In this document: positions 1-8,555 of the stretch, in pieces
Position numbering within the stretch: the first letter of the stretch is position 1
Layout: each line of letters opens with the position of its first letter
Source: Hymenobacter sp. UV11
GTDB lineage: Bacteria; Bacteroidota; Bacteroidia; Cytophagales; Hymenobacteraceae
Assembly (NCBI RefSeq): GCF_004684095.1
Contig: NZ_SRII01000005.1
Span: forward strand, 124,001 to 188,000
DNA: 64,000 bases
Direction of reading: 5' to 3'
Notes under the pieces: generated by a model
What the model was told of the DNA's origin: nothing
The model's database searches: none
What the model saw: the letters and a program-made list of their open reading frames with translations, nothing else
Made by a program: the position numbers and the translations under genes

Positions 1-105
1 AGGTAAACCCAAACCCAGCAGCCCGCTTTACGAAAATTTTTCAGCTTGAGAAACAACGTGCAAGCTCTCGTTTGCCCTCGGTAAGCAAGAAAAATCGGCC
101 CCATG

Positions 106-138
106 TTTGCATACGCCGATTTTATTGCCCTACCTTTG
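106..138 (+). promoter_or_regulatory. Promoter of the tRNA-Asp gene
   Basis: A TTTG at 106-109 and TACCTTTG at 131-138 are separated by 21 bp. This fits the Bacteroidota housekeeping promoter (TTTG, 19-21 bp, TAnnTTTG). Transcription should begin a few bases after 138, leaving a leader of roughly 40 nt before the tRNA. It is the best match to the full consensus that I noticed in the window. Confidence 0.7.
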
Positions 139-182
139 TATCACCAAAACGGAAAAGCACATCGCTCTCCGGCTTGGTAAAC

Positions 183-256
183 GGTTTGGTAGTTCAGTTG
201 GTTAGAATGCCGCCCTGTCACGGCGGAGGTCGCGGGTTCGAGTCCCGTCCAGACCG
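183..256 (+). tRNA. tRNA-Asp (anticodon GTC)
   Basis: The sequence folds as a cloverleaf. The acceptor arm GGTTTGG (183-189) pairs with CCAGACC (249-255) through one G-U pair. The anticodon stem CCGCC/GGCGG encloses a loop CTGTCAC with anticodon GTC. A GGGTTCGAGTCCC T-arm follows. The discriminator base is G256, as expected for tRNA-Asp. The 3' CCA is not encoded and must be added by the nucleotidyltransferase. A promoter lies upstream and a strong hairpin follows directly, so this is a single-gene transcript. Confidence 0.97.
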
Positions 257-262
257 CAACCG

Positions 263-312
263 TTAAATCGAAAAGGCCCTTCTTGGTAGCAAGAAGGGCC
301 TTTTCGATTTAA
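263..312 (+). terminator. Terminator of tRNA-Asp
   Basis: A perfect 22-bp inverted repeat (263-284 with 291-312) has a 6-nt loop. The stem is A-rich at its foot and GGCCC-rich in the middle, and the descending arm carries a TTTT run. It begins 6 nt after the tRNA. The symmetry would let it act on either strand. Confidence 0.85.
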
Positions 313-441
313 TAGGAATAGAAGCGCAGTAGGATGCTAAGGCTGGTGGCGGCTTTTCCCCTACCCTATCAGGATACTTATGCATGGGAGCCACCACCTG
401 CATCCTTTAATACGTTAGGGGGAAGCTGCCCTGCGTGAGTC

Positions 442-987
442 TTACCGTTCCGGTGCACCCGTTGGGGTGCTGAATGGCTGCGCTTCAAATTCAAACGTGC
501 CGGCAATCGCAAAGGCCTTTGTATCGTGGCGCGTAATCGTCCCTTTTCCCGTAGCACCTCCGGTATAGGGCTTAAAATACTTCCACATATCCTGGCCAGG
601 CGTATAAGTATAGGAAGCAAACGGGTATTCCTGCCCGCCCACGCCCCGTAGGGTACAGTCCTGGGTAAGGGGGGAGAGCTGCGGGGCTGTAGTGGCTCCC
701 GCCGTTACGGCAACTTGTACGGGCACGGGCGTTTTGTAAACCGTTGTCGTGGTGGTGGATAGCACGTAGATGACCGCTGGCAACGTGGTGAACCAAAACG
801 TTTTCGTGTTCGCATCTGGTGCCACGGAGTACATCTGGCCGCTGGCAGCAGTCGTCAGGACGGCCGTTACCTGCCCAGCGGGCAGGATAGTCGTCTCCAT
901 GGTCCCTACGGTGGGAGCAACTGGTTTTTCCCCGCATCCACTTGGGCCGCCGGTTACTACATAAGAGTAGGCCAAGGCTACTGGCAT
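442..987 (-). CDS. Hypothetical protein, probably exported
   Basis: This 181-aa frame is not recognised with confidence. It is rich in Thr, Ala and Val. The C-terminal third has beta-strand-like segments ending in a GTFEFEA run, which recalls small secreted Bacteroidota proteins of the DUF6252 type (weak impression). The N-terminus lacks a positively charged signal-peptide start, although a Cys near residue 18 follows a Gly-Ser-rich stretch. An in-frame TAA lies just upstream of the ATG, so the frame cannot extend. It stands alone, convergent with the tRNA. It could be a gene that has lost its true 5' end. Confidence 0.5.
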   Translation of the reverse strand: MPVALAYSYVVTGGPSGCGEKPVAPTVGTMETTILPAGQVTAVLTTAASGQMYSVAPDANTKTFWFTTLPAVIYVLSTTTTTVYKTPVPVQVAVTAGATTAPQLSPLTQDCTLRGVGGQEYPFASYTYTPGQDMWKYFKPYTGGATGKGTITRHDTKAFAIAGTFEFEAQPFSTPTGAPER

Positions 988-1198
988 TTTTTAAGTGAGG
1001 CCGCTTGCAACATACATGGAGAAAATAATTACTATTTTCCCAAAATGGGTTAACCGGGTGACCTCTGCCCTTTACCGGACTGGCTGGAAGCAAAAATTAA
1101 ACGCTCACAGCTCAGCAGTAAAAGCGCTCACTACCACTGTTGCCTTATAGGAAACTGATGTCTTTAAATTGTCAACAAATGATAACGGGGGCGCAACA

Positions 1199-1226
1199 TT
1201 GAGCTCCTTTGTCGCCCGCAACTTTG
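1199..1226 (+). promoter_or_regulatory. Probable promoter of the MFS carrier gene
   Basis: The 338-bp gap 988-1325 holds no credible gene. A TTG at 1199-1201 is followed after 17 bp by CAACTTTG (1219-1226), a Hymenobacter-like form of the -7 box. A leader of about 90 nt would precede the ATG at 1326. A small A/T-rich inverted repeat (GAAAATA/TATTTTC) lies near 1020-1038. Confidence 0.45.
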
Positions 1227-1325
1227 CAGCGCAAATCCTGCTGTTTTAAGGAGGCAGCAGCAGGTGCGGCGCTTAGCATTCGGCCTGAATGAGCGGCGGC
1301 GGCTACGTATGCCAGAGGCCCGGTT

Positions 1326-2636
1326 ATGTTTGCTACCCAGTCTGCGAGTGCACTAAAGCGCTGGCAAGTGCGCACCACAGTTAGCCTATTCGTGGGCTAC
1401 AGCGCGTATTACCTCTGCCGCTCCAACCTGGCGGTGGCCGCGCCGCTGCTATTGCGCGAGTTTGGCAGCCGGGGCCTCAACAAGGAAGTGCTGGGGCAGA
1501 TTGCCTCCGTGGGCGTGCTGTTTTATGCAGCGGGCAAAGTGGTGAACGGCGTGCTAGGCGACTTTCTGGGGGGTAAGAAGATTTTCCTGCTCGGGATGGT
1601 GGGCGCCGTGGCCGCTACGGTGGTTTTCGGGCTGGGACAGGGGGTAGGGATTTTTTTTGCCGCGTGGGCCGCCAACCGGCTGGTGCAGTCTATGGGCTGG
1701 GCCGGGCTGGTGAAGATTACGGCCAACTGGTTTTCGTACCGCACCTACGGCCGCATTATGGGGCTGCTGAGCCTGAGCTACCTGGTGGGCGACATCGTGG
1801 CCAAGCTGGCGCTGGGGCAGCTGCTAGCGCTGGGCGTGGGCTGGCGCGGCTTGTTTATGGTGGCGGCGGCCACGCTGGCGGCGGTAGCGCTGCTCAACTG
1901 GTTTGGCCTGCGCAGCAGCCCGGCCGAGGTGGGGCTGCCGGTGCCGGAGGCCAGCCCGGTGGGCCTGTTTGCCGGCGCCGACGCAGCCGAAAGCCAGCCG
2001 GCTTCGCTGGGCACGCTGCTGCGGCCCTACTTCCGCAGCCCGGCTTTTTTGCTGATGCTGGTGCTCTCGTTTGGCCTCACGGCGCTGCGCGAGGCGTTCA
2101 GCTTTTGGGTGCCTACTTACCTAGTCCAGGCGGCGCACTTGTCGGAAAGCGCGGCCTCGGAATACAGTGCGCTGTACTCCGTGTTCGGGATGGTGTCGAT
2201 ACTGGGGGCGGGCTACCTCTCCGACGCCTGGCTACGGGGGCAGCGCGGGCCACTCATCCTAGCTGCCTGCCTGGGGCTGGTGCCGGTGCTGCTGGCCATG
2301 ACGCGGCCCGCCACCGGCAGCCTGGGGCCGCTGGTACTCATTTCGCTGGTGGGGCTGCTGCTGCTGGGGCCCTACTCGTTTCTGGCCGGGGCCATGTCGC
2401 TCGATGCGGGGGGTAGGCAGGGCGCGGCCACGGCCTCGGGCCTGGTCGATGCCGTGGGCTACGTGGGCGGCACGGGCGCGCTCTGGCTCACGGGCGTACT
2501 AGCCGAGCGCCAGGGCTGGGGCCACGCGTTTCTGGCGCTGACCGCGCTGGCGGTGGCTACGGCTGGCGCGGCCCTGGTGTTCTACCGCACGCAGGAGCGC
2601 CGCCCGGCGGTGCAGGCCCGCACGCCGGCGGCGTGA
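1326..2636 (+). CDS. MFS carrier, organophosphate:phosphate antiporter type
   Basis: This 436-aa inner-membrane protein has about 12 hydrophobic segments. Near residues 22-45 it carries the signature of the organophosphate:Pi antiporter family (GlpT, UhpT): GYSAYYLCRSN followed by a P-x-L-L-x-E-F-G stretch. An NGVLGDFLGG loop then lies at the cytoplasmic 2-3 position. Known relatives exchange glycerol-3-phosphate, hexose phosphate or related anions for phosphate. The neighbours (PhnZ-like oxygenase, SusCD, phosphatases, phosphonatase-like HAD, FAD enzyme) suggest it imports a phosphonate or phosphate ester from the periplasm; that substrate is inference. It ends 304 bp before the PhnZ-like gene and is probably a separate transcript. 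Confidence 0.85.
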   Translation: MFATQSASALKRWQVRTTVSLFVGYSAYYLCRSNLAVAAPLLLREFGSRGLNKEVLGQIASVGVLFYAAGKVVNGVLGDFLGGKKIFLLGMVGAVAATVVFGLGQGVGIFFAAWAANRLVQSMGWAGLVKITANWFSYRTYGRIMGLLSLSYLVGDIVAKLALGQLLALGVGWRGLFMVAAATLAAVALLNWFGLRSSPAEVGLPVPEASPVGLFAGADAAESQPASLGTLLRPYFRSPAFLLMLVLSFGLTALREAFSFWVPTYLVQAAHLSESAASEYSALYSVFGMVSILGAGYLSDAWLRGQRGPLILAACLGLVPVLLAMTRPATGSLGPLVLISLVGLLLLGPYSFLAGAMSLDAGGRQGAATASGLVDAVGYVGGTGALWLTGVLAERQGWGHAFLALTALAVATAGAALVFYRTQERRPAVQARTPAA

Positions 2637-2647
2637 GGAGGCGCTGC

Positions 2648-2738
2648 TTGTTTACCTATATGAAAAATTTGGTAGCGATTAGGTAACGATTTGATGAAAT
2701 AAGGAGACTTGCCGCGCGGCCGGCTGCCCAGAACTTTG
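2648..2738 (+). promoter_or_regulatory. Candidate operator (2648-2668) and promoter (2709-2738) of the PhnZ/SusCD operon
   Basis: Eleven bases after the MFS stop codon, 2648-2668 matches the putative XRE-cupin operator at 16 of 21 positions compared with the copy at 12992. The left half TTGTTTAC is intact and the right half is degenerate. Further down, TTG at 2709-2711 and GAACTTTG at 2731-2738 are 19 bp apart, a plausible -33/-7 pair for the downstream operon. The rest of the 304-bp gap (2637-2940) holds no credible gene. Confidence 0.4.
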
Positions 2739-2940
2739 TCAACATAAAGTAGGACTATTTTCCCGCGCCAAGTAGCTCGTTCCCCACTACTCTCCTCGCC
2801 TGACCTGGCCCCTACCCCCCTACACCTGGGGTAGCTCTCCACAGCTCTGCGCTACTGCCTGGCGGCAGTGGCCCCGCCCGCACCCGCACCTGTTTTGGCG
2901 TGGGCCTGGCAGCGCCTTGTCTTTTATAACCTTCCCCTCA

Positions 2941-3534
2941 ATGGCTTTATTACCTGATAAGCAGCAGGCTGCGGTAGCCGAAGTGTTTGGCCTGTACCAG
3001 GCGCGCGGCCACGCCGACTACATCGGCGAGCCGGTGTCGCAGCTGGAGCACATGTGGCAGGCGGCCGCGCTGGCCGAGGCGGCAGGGGCCGACGACGAGG
3101 TGGTGCTGGCTGCCTTCTTTCACGACCTGGGCCACCTGTGCGCCCCCGACGAGGCCGCCGATTCGATGGGTGGCTTCGGGGCCGTCAACCACGAAAAGCT
3201 GGGGGCCGACTACCTGCGGGCGCGGGGCTTTTCGGCGCGCGTGGCCCGGCTGGTCGAGAGCCACGTGCAGGCCAAGCGCTACCTCACCTACAGGTACCCC
3301 AGCTACCGGCAGCAGCTCTCGGCCGCCAGCCAGGCTACCCTCGCTTTTCAGGGCGGCGTGATGACGGCGGCCGAAGCCGAAGCCTTTGAGCAAGACCCCG
3401 ATATGGACCAGATACTGCAGCTGCGGCAGTGGGACGAGCAGGCTAAGGAGGCGCAGCGGCCCGTGGGCAGCCTCGCCCACCTGCAGGCCCTGGCCCTGCG
3501 GCACTTGCTAAGCCAGGCGCCGCCGGCTGCCTAG
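2941..3534 (+). CDS. PhnZ-like HD-domain phosphonate oxygenase
   Basis: This 197-aa protein is probably a mixed-valent diiron oxygenase of the PhnZ/TmpB type, which oxidatively cleaves the C-P bond of a 1-hydroxy-alkylphosphonate to release phosphate. From ATG 2941 the residues are Y27, E30, H37, H61, D62, H65, H84, H108, K112 and D165. These line up, with an offset of only 3-4, with Vibrio-clone PhnZ Y24, E27, H34, H58, D59, H62, H80, H104, K108 and D161 (positions from memory). Motifs visible are YIGEPVSQLEH, HDLGH and the ESHVQAKRY helix. A TTG start 24 nt upstream is possible but less likely. It sits 43 nt before susC. No PhnY-type 2-oxoglutarate hydroxylase accompanies it. The exact substrate is unproven. 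Confidence 0.88.
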   Translation: MALLPDKQQAAVAEVFGLYQARGHADYIGEPVSQLEHMWQAAALAEAAGADDEVVLAAFFHDLGHLCAPDEAADSMGGFGAVNHEKLGADYLRARGFSARVARLVESHVQAKRYLTYRYPSYRQQLSAASQATLAFQGGVMTAAEAEAFEQDPDMDQILQLRQWDEQAKEAQRPVGSLAHLQALALRHLLSQAPPAA

Positions 3535-3577
3535 CCCCGGCTTATTCATTTTTCTCTCCTTCACCTTCTTCCTGATT

Positions 3578-6500
3578 ATGAAAAACAGTTACAAACAGTT
3601 AGCCGTGCTGGCACTGCTGGGGATGGCGCCCCGGCTAGGCCTGGCCCAAGGCGCGCCGCTGGGTGGGGTAGTAACGGACGACGCCAAGCAGCCCCTACCC
3701 GGCGTGACGGTGCTGGTAAAAGGCACCACCCGCGGCACCACCACCGGCAGCGACGGCCGCTTCAACATCGAGGCCAAGCCCGGCGAGGTGCTCGAATTCC
3801 GGATGATTGGCTCGACCACGCAGGACGTGCCGGTGGGCGAGCAGCGCGCGCTGACGGTGGCCCTGCGCACCGACCTCAAGGCCCTCGATGAGGTGGTGGT
3901 GACGGCGCTGGGCGTGAAAAAGGAAACCCGCAAAATCGGCTACGCGGTGCAGGAAGTGAGCGGCGCGGCTATCACCCAGGCCCGCGACCCCAACCCCATT
4001 TCGGGCCTTACGGGCAAGGTGGCCGGCCTGAGCGTGGGCCCGTCGGCCGAGCTGCTGCGGGCACCCAACGTGCTGCTGCGCGGCAACACGCTGTCGCTCT
4101 ACGTGGTGGATGGCTTCCCGATTGATACCGATACCTGGAACATCAGCCCCGACGACATCGAAACCTACACCGTGCTGAAAGGCCCGGCCGCGGCTGCCCT
4201 CTACGGCAACCGTGCCCAGAACGGGGCCATTCTGATTACCACCAAGAAGGGCAACCTGAACAAGAAGGGCTTCACGGTGGAGCTCAACAGCAGCAACGTC
4301 ATTCAATCGGGCTTCCTGGCGTTTCCGCGCCTGCAGGACTCCTACGGGCCGGGCGAAAACACGTTCTACACCTTCGTAGATGGCAAGGGCGGCGCGCCGG
4401 GCGGCGTAGATGGCGACTACGACGTGTGGGGCCCGTACTTCAACGGCCAGCTCATTCCGCAGTACGACTCGCCGGTGGTGAACGGGGTGCGCCAGGGCAC
4501 GCCCTGGGTGGCGCGCGGGGCCAACAACCTGAAGAATTTCCTGCGGCCGGGCTTTCAGACCAATAATAACATTGCGCTGAGCGCCAACGGCGACAACTAC
4601 ACCACGCGCTTCTCGGTGTCGCAGCAAACGCAGAATAGCTACATCCCCAACAACGGGCTGAACATCGTCAATTTCAACCTCTACGGCTCGTTCAACCCTA
4701 CCCCCCGGTTCAAGATTGAGGCCAACCTGAACTTCAACCGGCAGTTTACCGACAACTTTCCCGACGTAGACTACGGCCCCAACAGCTTGATTTATAGCTC
4801 GGCCGTGTGGACCGGGGCCGACTGGGACGTGAACGCGCCCGACATCCGGGGCATCTGGCAGCCGGGTAAGGTGGGCACGCAGTCGGTGTTTGCTGAGTAC
4901 CAGCGCTACCACAACCCCTGGCTGATGGTGGAGAAGTGGACCCGCGGCCACTACAAAAACGACACCTACGGCTACCTCACCGGCAACTACAAGCTAGACG
5001 AGCACCTGAACCTGACGCTGCGCACCCAAATCAGCACCTACAGCCTGCTGCGCACCGAGAAGATGCCGTATTCGGCCCACCCCTACGGCCGCGAGGGCAA
5101 CCTGGGCGACTACCGCGAAGACCGCCGCAACCTGTTCGACAACAACGCCGAGGGCTTTCTGAGCTACAACTACCAGGTAGGCAGATTTTTGGGCCTGAGT
5201 GGCCTGGTGGGCGCCAACGTGCGCAACATGACCTACAACTCGAACTGGACCTCGACCGACTACCTGACCGTGCCGGAAGTGTACGCCTTCAGCAACTCGC
5301 TCAACCCGGTGCAGAGCACGAGCTTCAACTCGCAGATGCGGGTGCTGAGCGCCTACTACTCGCTCGATGCCGCGCTGGGCAAATATGCCACCTTGTCGGC
5401 CACGGGCCGCGTCGATAGGTCGTCGGCCTTCCAGACGCCTACCACCTATTTCTACCCCAGCGTGTCGGTGGCGGCCGTGCTATCCGACTACATCAGCCTG
5501 CCCACGGCCATTTCGTTTCTGAAGGTGCGCGGCTCCTACGCCAACGTGCGGGCCGATGCCACTTCGGCCACCATCGGGCCGGCCCCGTTCAACTCGATTA
5601 CGGCCCTGAGCGGGCAAACCCTGGCCAACAGCCCCGGCACGAACCCCCTCTTCTACAACCCGTTGGGCTACGGCAACGTGTACGCCTCGCCCTACAACGG
5701 GCCCGACTACTCGCTGCAATCGTTCTATTCCGTTGGCAAGCCTTATAACAACCAGGCGGCCGGCTCCGGCTCCGACAACCTGTTTGCCCAGAACCTGAAG
5801 ACGACCACCCGCGTGAACTACGAGGAAGGCGTGGACATCAAGTTTCTGCAAAACCGCCTGGGCCTGAGCGCCACCGCCTTCCAATACATCGACGGCCCGC
5901 GCATCCTGCCCAATACGATTTCGACGGCCACGGGCTTCACCACGGAGTACATCAACGCCCTGAAAACCAAGAAGACCGGCTACGAGGTGAGCCTGACCGG
6001 CACGCCGGTGCGCACGCCCAGCGGCTTTAGCTGGGACGTGCTCGTGAACTACGCCACCTACAAGGAGGTGTATAACGAGCTGCCGGCCGGCCAGAGCCTC
6101 TACCAGACCTTCTTTGCCCAGGGCGACCGCACCGACAAGTTCTACGGCACGGCCTTCGTGCGCAACGCCGCCGGCCAGATTATCAACGACGCGGCCGGCA
6201 AGCCCCTCACCAACCCGGTGCTGCAAAACCTGGGCAACCTGAACTCGACCTTCACCTGGAGCTTTTTCAACGACTTCCACTACAAGTCGGTGGGGCTGAA
6301 CTTTCAGTTTGACGGCGCGGTGGGTGGCGTGACTACCGACTACATGTTCAACAAAACCATGCGCGGCGGTCGCAACTCCCTCACCGCCGAGGGGGCGCTG
6401 GGCGCGGCCCGCTACCAGGACTGGCAGAACTACGGCGTGGCTGGCTACAAGGGCTCGTACGTGGGCGAGGGGGTAGTAATCAACAACGGCGCCAGCATCA

Positions 6501-6868
6501 ACTACGACTCGCAGACCGGCAAAATCCTGAACCCCGAGGCCTTGCAGTACAGCCCCAACACGCAGGTGGCCTTTGTGCAGGACTACGTGAGCAAGTACTA
6601 CAACGTGCAGGAATCCAACCTGATGAGCAAAACCTACGGCAAGCTGCGCCAGGTAATCATCAGCTACGAGCTGCCCGGCTCGCTGCTGGCCGGCTCGTTC
6701 ATCCAGAAGGTATCGGTGTCGCTGATTGGGCGCAACCTGCTGTATTTCTACGCCGACAAGCGCTTCAAGGATGTGGACCTCGACCAGTACAACGGCGCCG
6801 TTTCTGTCACGGGCCTGCAGTCGCCCACCGTGCGCAGCTACGGGCTCAATCTGAAAGCCACTTTTTAA
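3578..6868 (+). CDS. SusC/RagA-type TonB-dependent outer-membrane receptor
   Basis: This 1096-aa outer-membrane importer is powered by TonB and works with the SusD lipoprotein encoded 20 nt downstream. A signal peptide (about 1-24, ending LGLAQ) is followed by a carboxypeptidase-like regulatory domain (about 28-105, with PLPGVTVLVKG). Next comes the TonB-box/plug junction (LDEVVVTALG near residue 103), a plug domain and a 22-strand-type barrel ending in a terminal Phe. In this setting the ligand is probably a phosphonate-bearing ester or polymer (inference); SusC proteins usually import glycans. No sigma/FecR pair is adjacent, so regulation is more likely by the XRE-cupin protein nearby. Confidence 0.95.
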   Translation: MKNSYKQLAVLALLGMAPRLGLAQGAPLGGVVTDDAKQPLPGVTVLVKGTTRGTTTGSDGRFNIEAKPGEVLEFRMIGSTTQDVPVGEQRALTVALRTDLKALDEVVVTALGVKKETRKIGYAVQEVSGAAITQARDPNPISGLTGKVAGLSVGPSAELLRAPNVLLRGNTLSLYVVDGFPIDTDTWNISPDDIETYTVLKGPAAAALYGNRAQNGAILITTKKGNLNKKGFTVELNSSNVIQSGFLAFPRLQDSYGPGENTFYTFVDGKGGAPGGVDGDYDVWGPYFNGQLIPQYDSPVVNGVRQGTPWVARGANNLKNFLRPGFQTNNNIALSANGDNYTTRFSVSQQTQNSYIPNNGLNIVNFNLYGSFNPTPRFKIEANLNFNRQFTDNFPDVDYGPNSLIYSSAVWTGADWDVNAPDIRGIWQPGKVGTQSVFAEYQRYHNPWLMVEKWTRGHYKNDTYGYLTGNYKLDEHLNLTLRTQISTYSLLRTEKMPYSAHPYGREGNLGDYREDRRNLFDNNAEGFLSYNYQVGRFLGLSGLVGANVRNMTYNSNWTSTDYLTVPEVYAFSNSLNPVQSTSFNSQMRVLSAYYSLDAALGKYATLSATGRVDRSSAFQTPTTYFYPSVSVAAVLSDYISLPTAISFLKVRGSYANVRADATSATIGPAPFNSITALSGQTLANSPGTNPLFYNPLGYGNVYASPYNGPDYSLQSFYSVGKPYNNQAAGSGSDNLFAQNLKTTTRVNYEEGVDIKFLQNRLGLSATAFQYIDGPRILPNTISTATGFTTEYINALKTKKTGYEVSLTGTPVRTPSGFSWDVLVNYATYKEVYNELPAGQSLYQTFFAQGDRTDKFYGTAFVRNAAGQIINDAAGKPLTNPVLQNLGNLNSTFTWSFFNDFHYKSVGLNFQFDGAVGGVTTDYMFNKTMRGGRNSLTAEGALGAARYQDWQNYGVAGYKGSYVGEGVVINNGASINYDSQTGKILNPEALQYSPNTQVAFVQDYVSKYYNVQESNLMSKTYGKLRQVIISYELPGSLLAGSFIQKVSVSLIGRNLLYFYADKRFKDVDLDQYNGAVSVTGLQSPTVRSYGLNLKATF

Positions 6869-6888
6869 TTGCCTCGCCGCTTCTTCGC

Positions 6889-8490
6889 ATGAAACATCTC
6901 CTCACCACCGGCGGGCTGCTCCTAACCCTCGCCCTGGCCACTACCGGCTGCAACAAAACCCTCGATGAGCTGACCCTCAACGAGAACAAGCCCAATGCCG
7001 TGCCCGCCTCGGTGCTCTTCACCGGCGTTCTAAACAGTGCCTACGAGGCCCCCAACGGCCAGTATGAGGCCTGGGACCAGTACTACCTCAACAACTACGA
7101 CTACTACGGCAACAACCGCTACGATTTCAGCAACGGCGCAGATTACTACACCACCCTCAAAAACGTAGACCTGATGACGGCCCAGGCCCTGACCGAAGCC
7201 GCCCCCGCGCCCAAAGTTTATGGGGCGCTGGGCAACTTCTTCCGGGCCTACCTCTTCACCCGCATGAGCCTGGAAATGGGTGATATTCCGCTGACCCAAA
7301 CTTTGCAAGGCCTGGGCAACCTAACGCCTGGCTACGACCCGCAGAAAGCCGTGTTTGTGCAGGCGTTCAAATGGTTGGAGAGCGCTAATAATGACCTGGC
7401 CAGCGCGATAGCAAACGGTGCCACGAGCTTCGCAGGTGATATCTATTTCAGTAATGCGAATCTTTACCCTGCTGGTAATTTGCGGCAGTGGCAAAAGGTG
7501 GTGAACACCCTGCGCGTGCGCCTGCTGCTGAACCTGAGCAAGAAAACGGCCGATGCTGACCTGAACGTGGCCGTGCAGTTTGCGGCCATTGTGGGCAACC
7601 CCACCAAGTACCCGCTCATGACCAGCGCGGCCGACAACATGCAGTATACCTACGTGGCGGCCACCAACAACTTCTACCCCAACAACAACCGCAACTTTGG
7701 CCAGGACGGCTCGCGCAAGAACATGGCTTCTACTTACGTGGGCCTGCTCACCAGCCTGCAGGACCCGCGCGTATTTGCCACCTGCGAACCAGCCCGCAGC
7801 CTGGTTGATACCAAAAAGCAGAGCCCGACCGATTTTGCGTCGTTTGTGGGGGCCGACCCCGGCCTCGACCTGGGCGTGATGTACGTGAATGCCGGCTTGC
7901 AGCAGTACTCTTTTCTGAACCGCAAGCGCTACTTTTCGACCCTCACCGGCGAGCCAACCATCCAGATTGGCTACCCCGAGCTGGCTTTCAACATCGCCGA
8001 AGGTATTAACCGCGGCTGGGCCCCCAGCAGTGCCGAAACCTATTACACGGCCGGCATTCAGGCCTCCATGGCTTTCTACGACCTGCCCGCCAGCGGCACC
8101 TACCCGGCGTATTTCTACCGGCCGGGCTCAACGGACGTGACCGCCGCCTCGAACTACGACACGTATAACATCCCCGTCAGCTACGCTACGTACTACGCGC
8201 AGCCGGCCGTGAAATATGCCGGCGGCGGCACTGGCCTGACCCAGATTTTGCAGCAGAAATACCTGGCCCTGTTTCGGCACTCGGGCCTGGAGGCGTACTA
8301 CAACTACCGCCGCACGGGCGTGCCCACCTTCACCACCGGGCCGGGCACCGGCAATGGCGGCCGCATAGCGCTACGCTTCAAATACCCGGCGTCGGAGCGC
8401 ACGGCCAACACGGCCAACTACCAGGCGGCGCTGGCCAGCCAGTACGGCGGCAACGACGATATAAACGGGGTAATGTACGGGCTGAAATAA
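6889..8490 (+). CDS. SusD/RagB-family outer-membrane substrate-binding lipoprotein
   Basis: This 533-aa lipoprotein caps the SusC channel and binds the ligand at the cell surface. The first 20 residues form a lipoprotein signal peptide with lipobox ATTG and acylated Cys at residue 21. An N-terminal LDELTLNENKPNAVPAS segment and Tyr/Asn-rich TPR-like helices follow, typical of the SusD_2-like branch. The C-terminal part has the usual LQQKYLALF stretch, near residue 455. Its start lies 20 nt after the susC stop, so the two are co-transcribed. A GC-rich hairpin follows directly and may lower expression of the distal genes. Confidence 0.93.
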   Translation: MKHLLTTGGLLLTLALATTGCNKTLDELTLNENKPNAVPASVLFTGVLNSAYEAPNGQYEAWDQYYLNNYDYYGNNRYDFSNGADYYTTLKNVDLMTAQALTEAAPAPKVYGALGNFFRAYLFTRMSLEMGDIPLTQTLQGLGNLTPGYDPQKAVFVQAFKWLESANNDLASAIANGATSFAGDIYFSNANLYPAGNLRQWQKVVNTLRVRLLLNLSKKTADADLNVAVQFAAIVGNPTKYPLMTSAADNMQYTYVAATNNFYPNNNRNFGQDGSRKNMASTYVGLLTSLQDPRVFATCEPARSLVDTKKQSPTDFASFVGADPGLDLGVMYVNAGLQQYSFLNRKRYFSTLTGEPTIQIGYPELAFNIAEGINRGWAPSSAETYYTAGIQASMAFYDLPASGTYPAYFYRPGSTDVTAASNYDTYNIPVSYATYYAQPAVKYAGGGTGLTQILQQKYLALFRHSGLEAYYNYRRTGVPTFTTGPGTGNGGRIALRFKYPASERTANTANYQAALASQYGGNDDINGVMYGLK

Positions 8491-8497
8491 GCCGCTA

Positions 8498-8531
8498 CCC
8501 CCGGCCGCCGGCGCGGGCTGGCGGCCGGGGG
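8498..8531 (+). terminator. Intercistronic hairpin after susD
   Basis: A 12-bp GC-only stem (8498-8509 with 8520-8531) has a 10-nt loop and begins 7 nt after the susD stop. No T-tract follows, so it is more likely an attenuator or an mRNA-stabilising end for the susCD message than a full terminator. Confidence 0.55.
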
Positions 8532-8555
8532 CGCTTCACTACTGTAACTTTTAGT

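Noticed and set aside
1169..1189. Possible fourth XRE-cupin operator upstream of the MFS gene (TTGTCAACAAAT...)
   Set aside because: Only about 11 of 21 positions match, and the right half-site CAACA is displaced by several bases.
3695..4951. 418-codon open frame antisense to susC
   Set aside because: Shadow of the GC-rich coding frame: Val/His/Ala/Gly-rich composition, no motif, and the sense frame is a clear TonB receptor.
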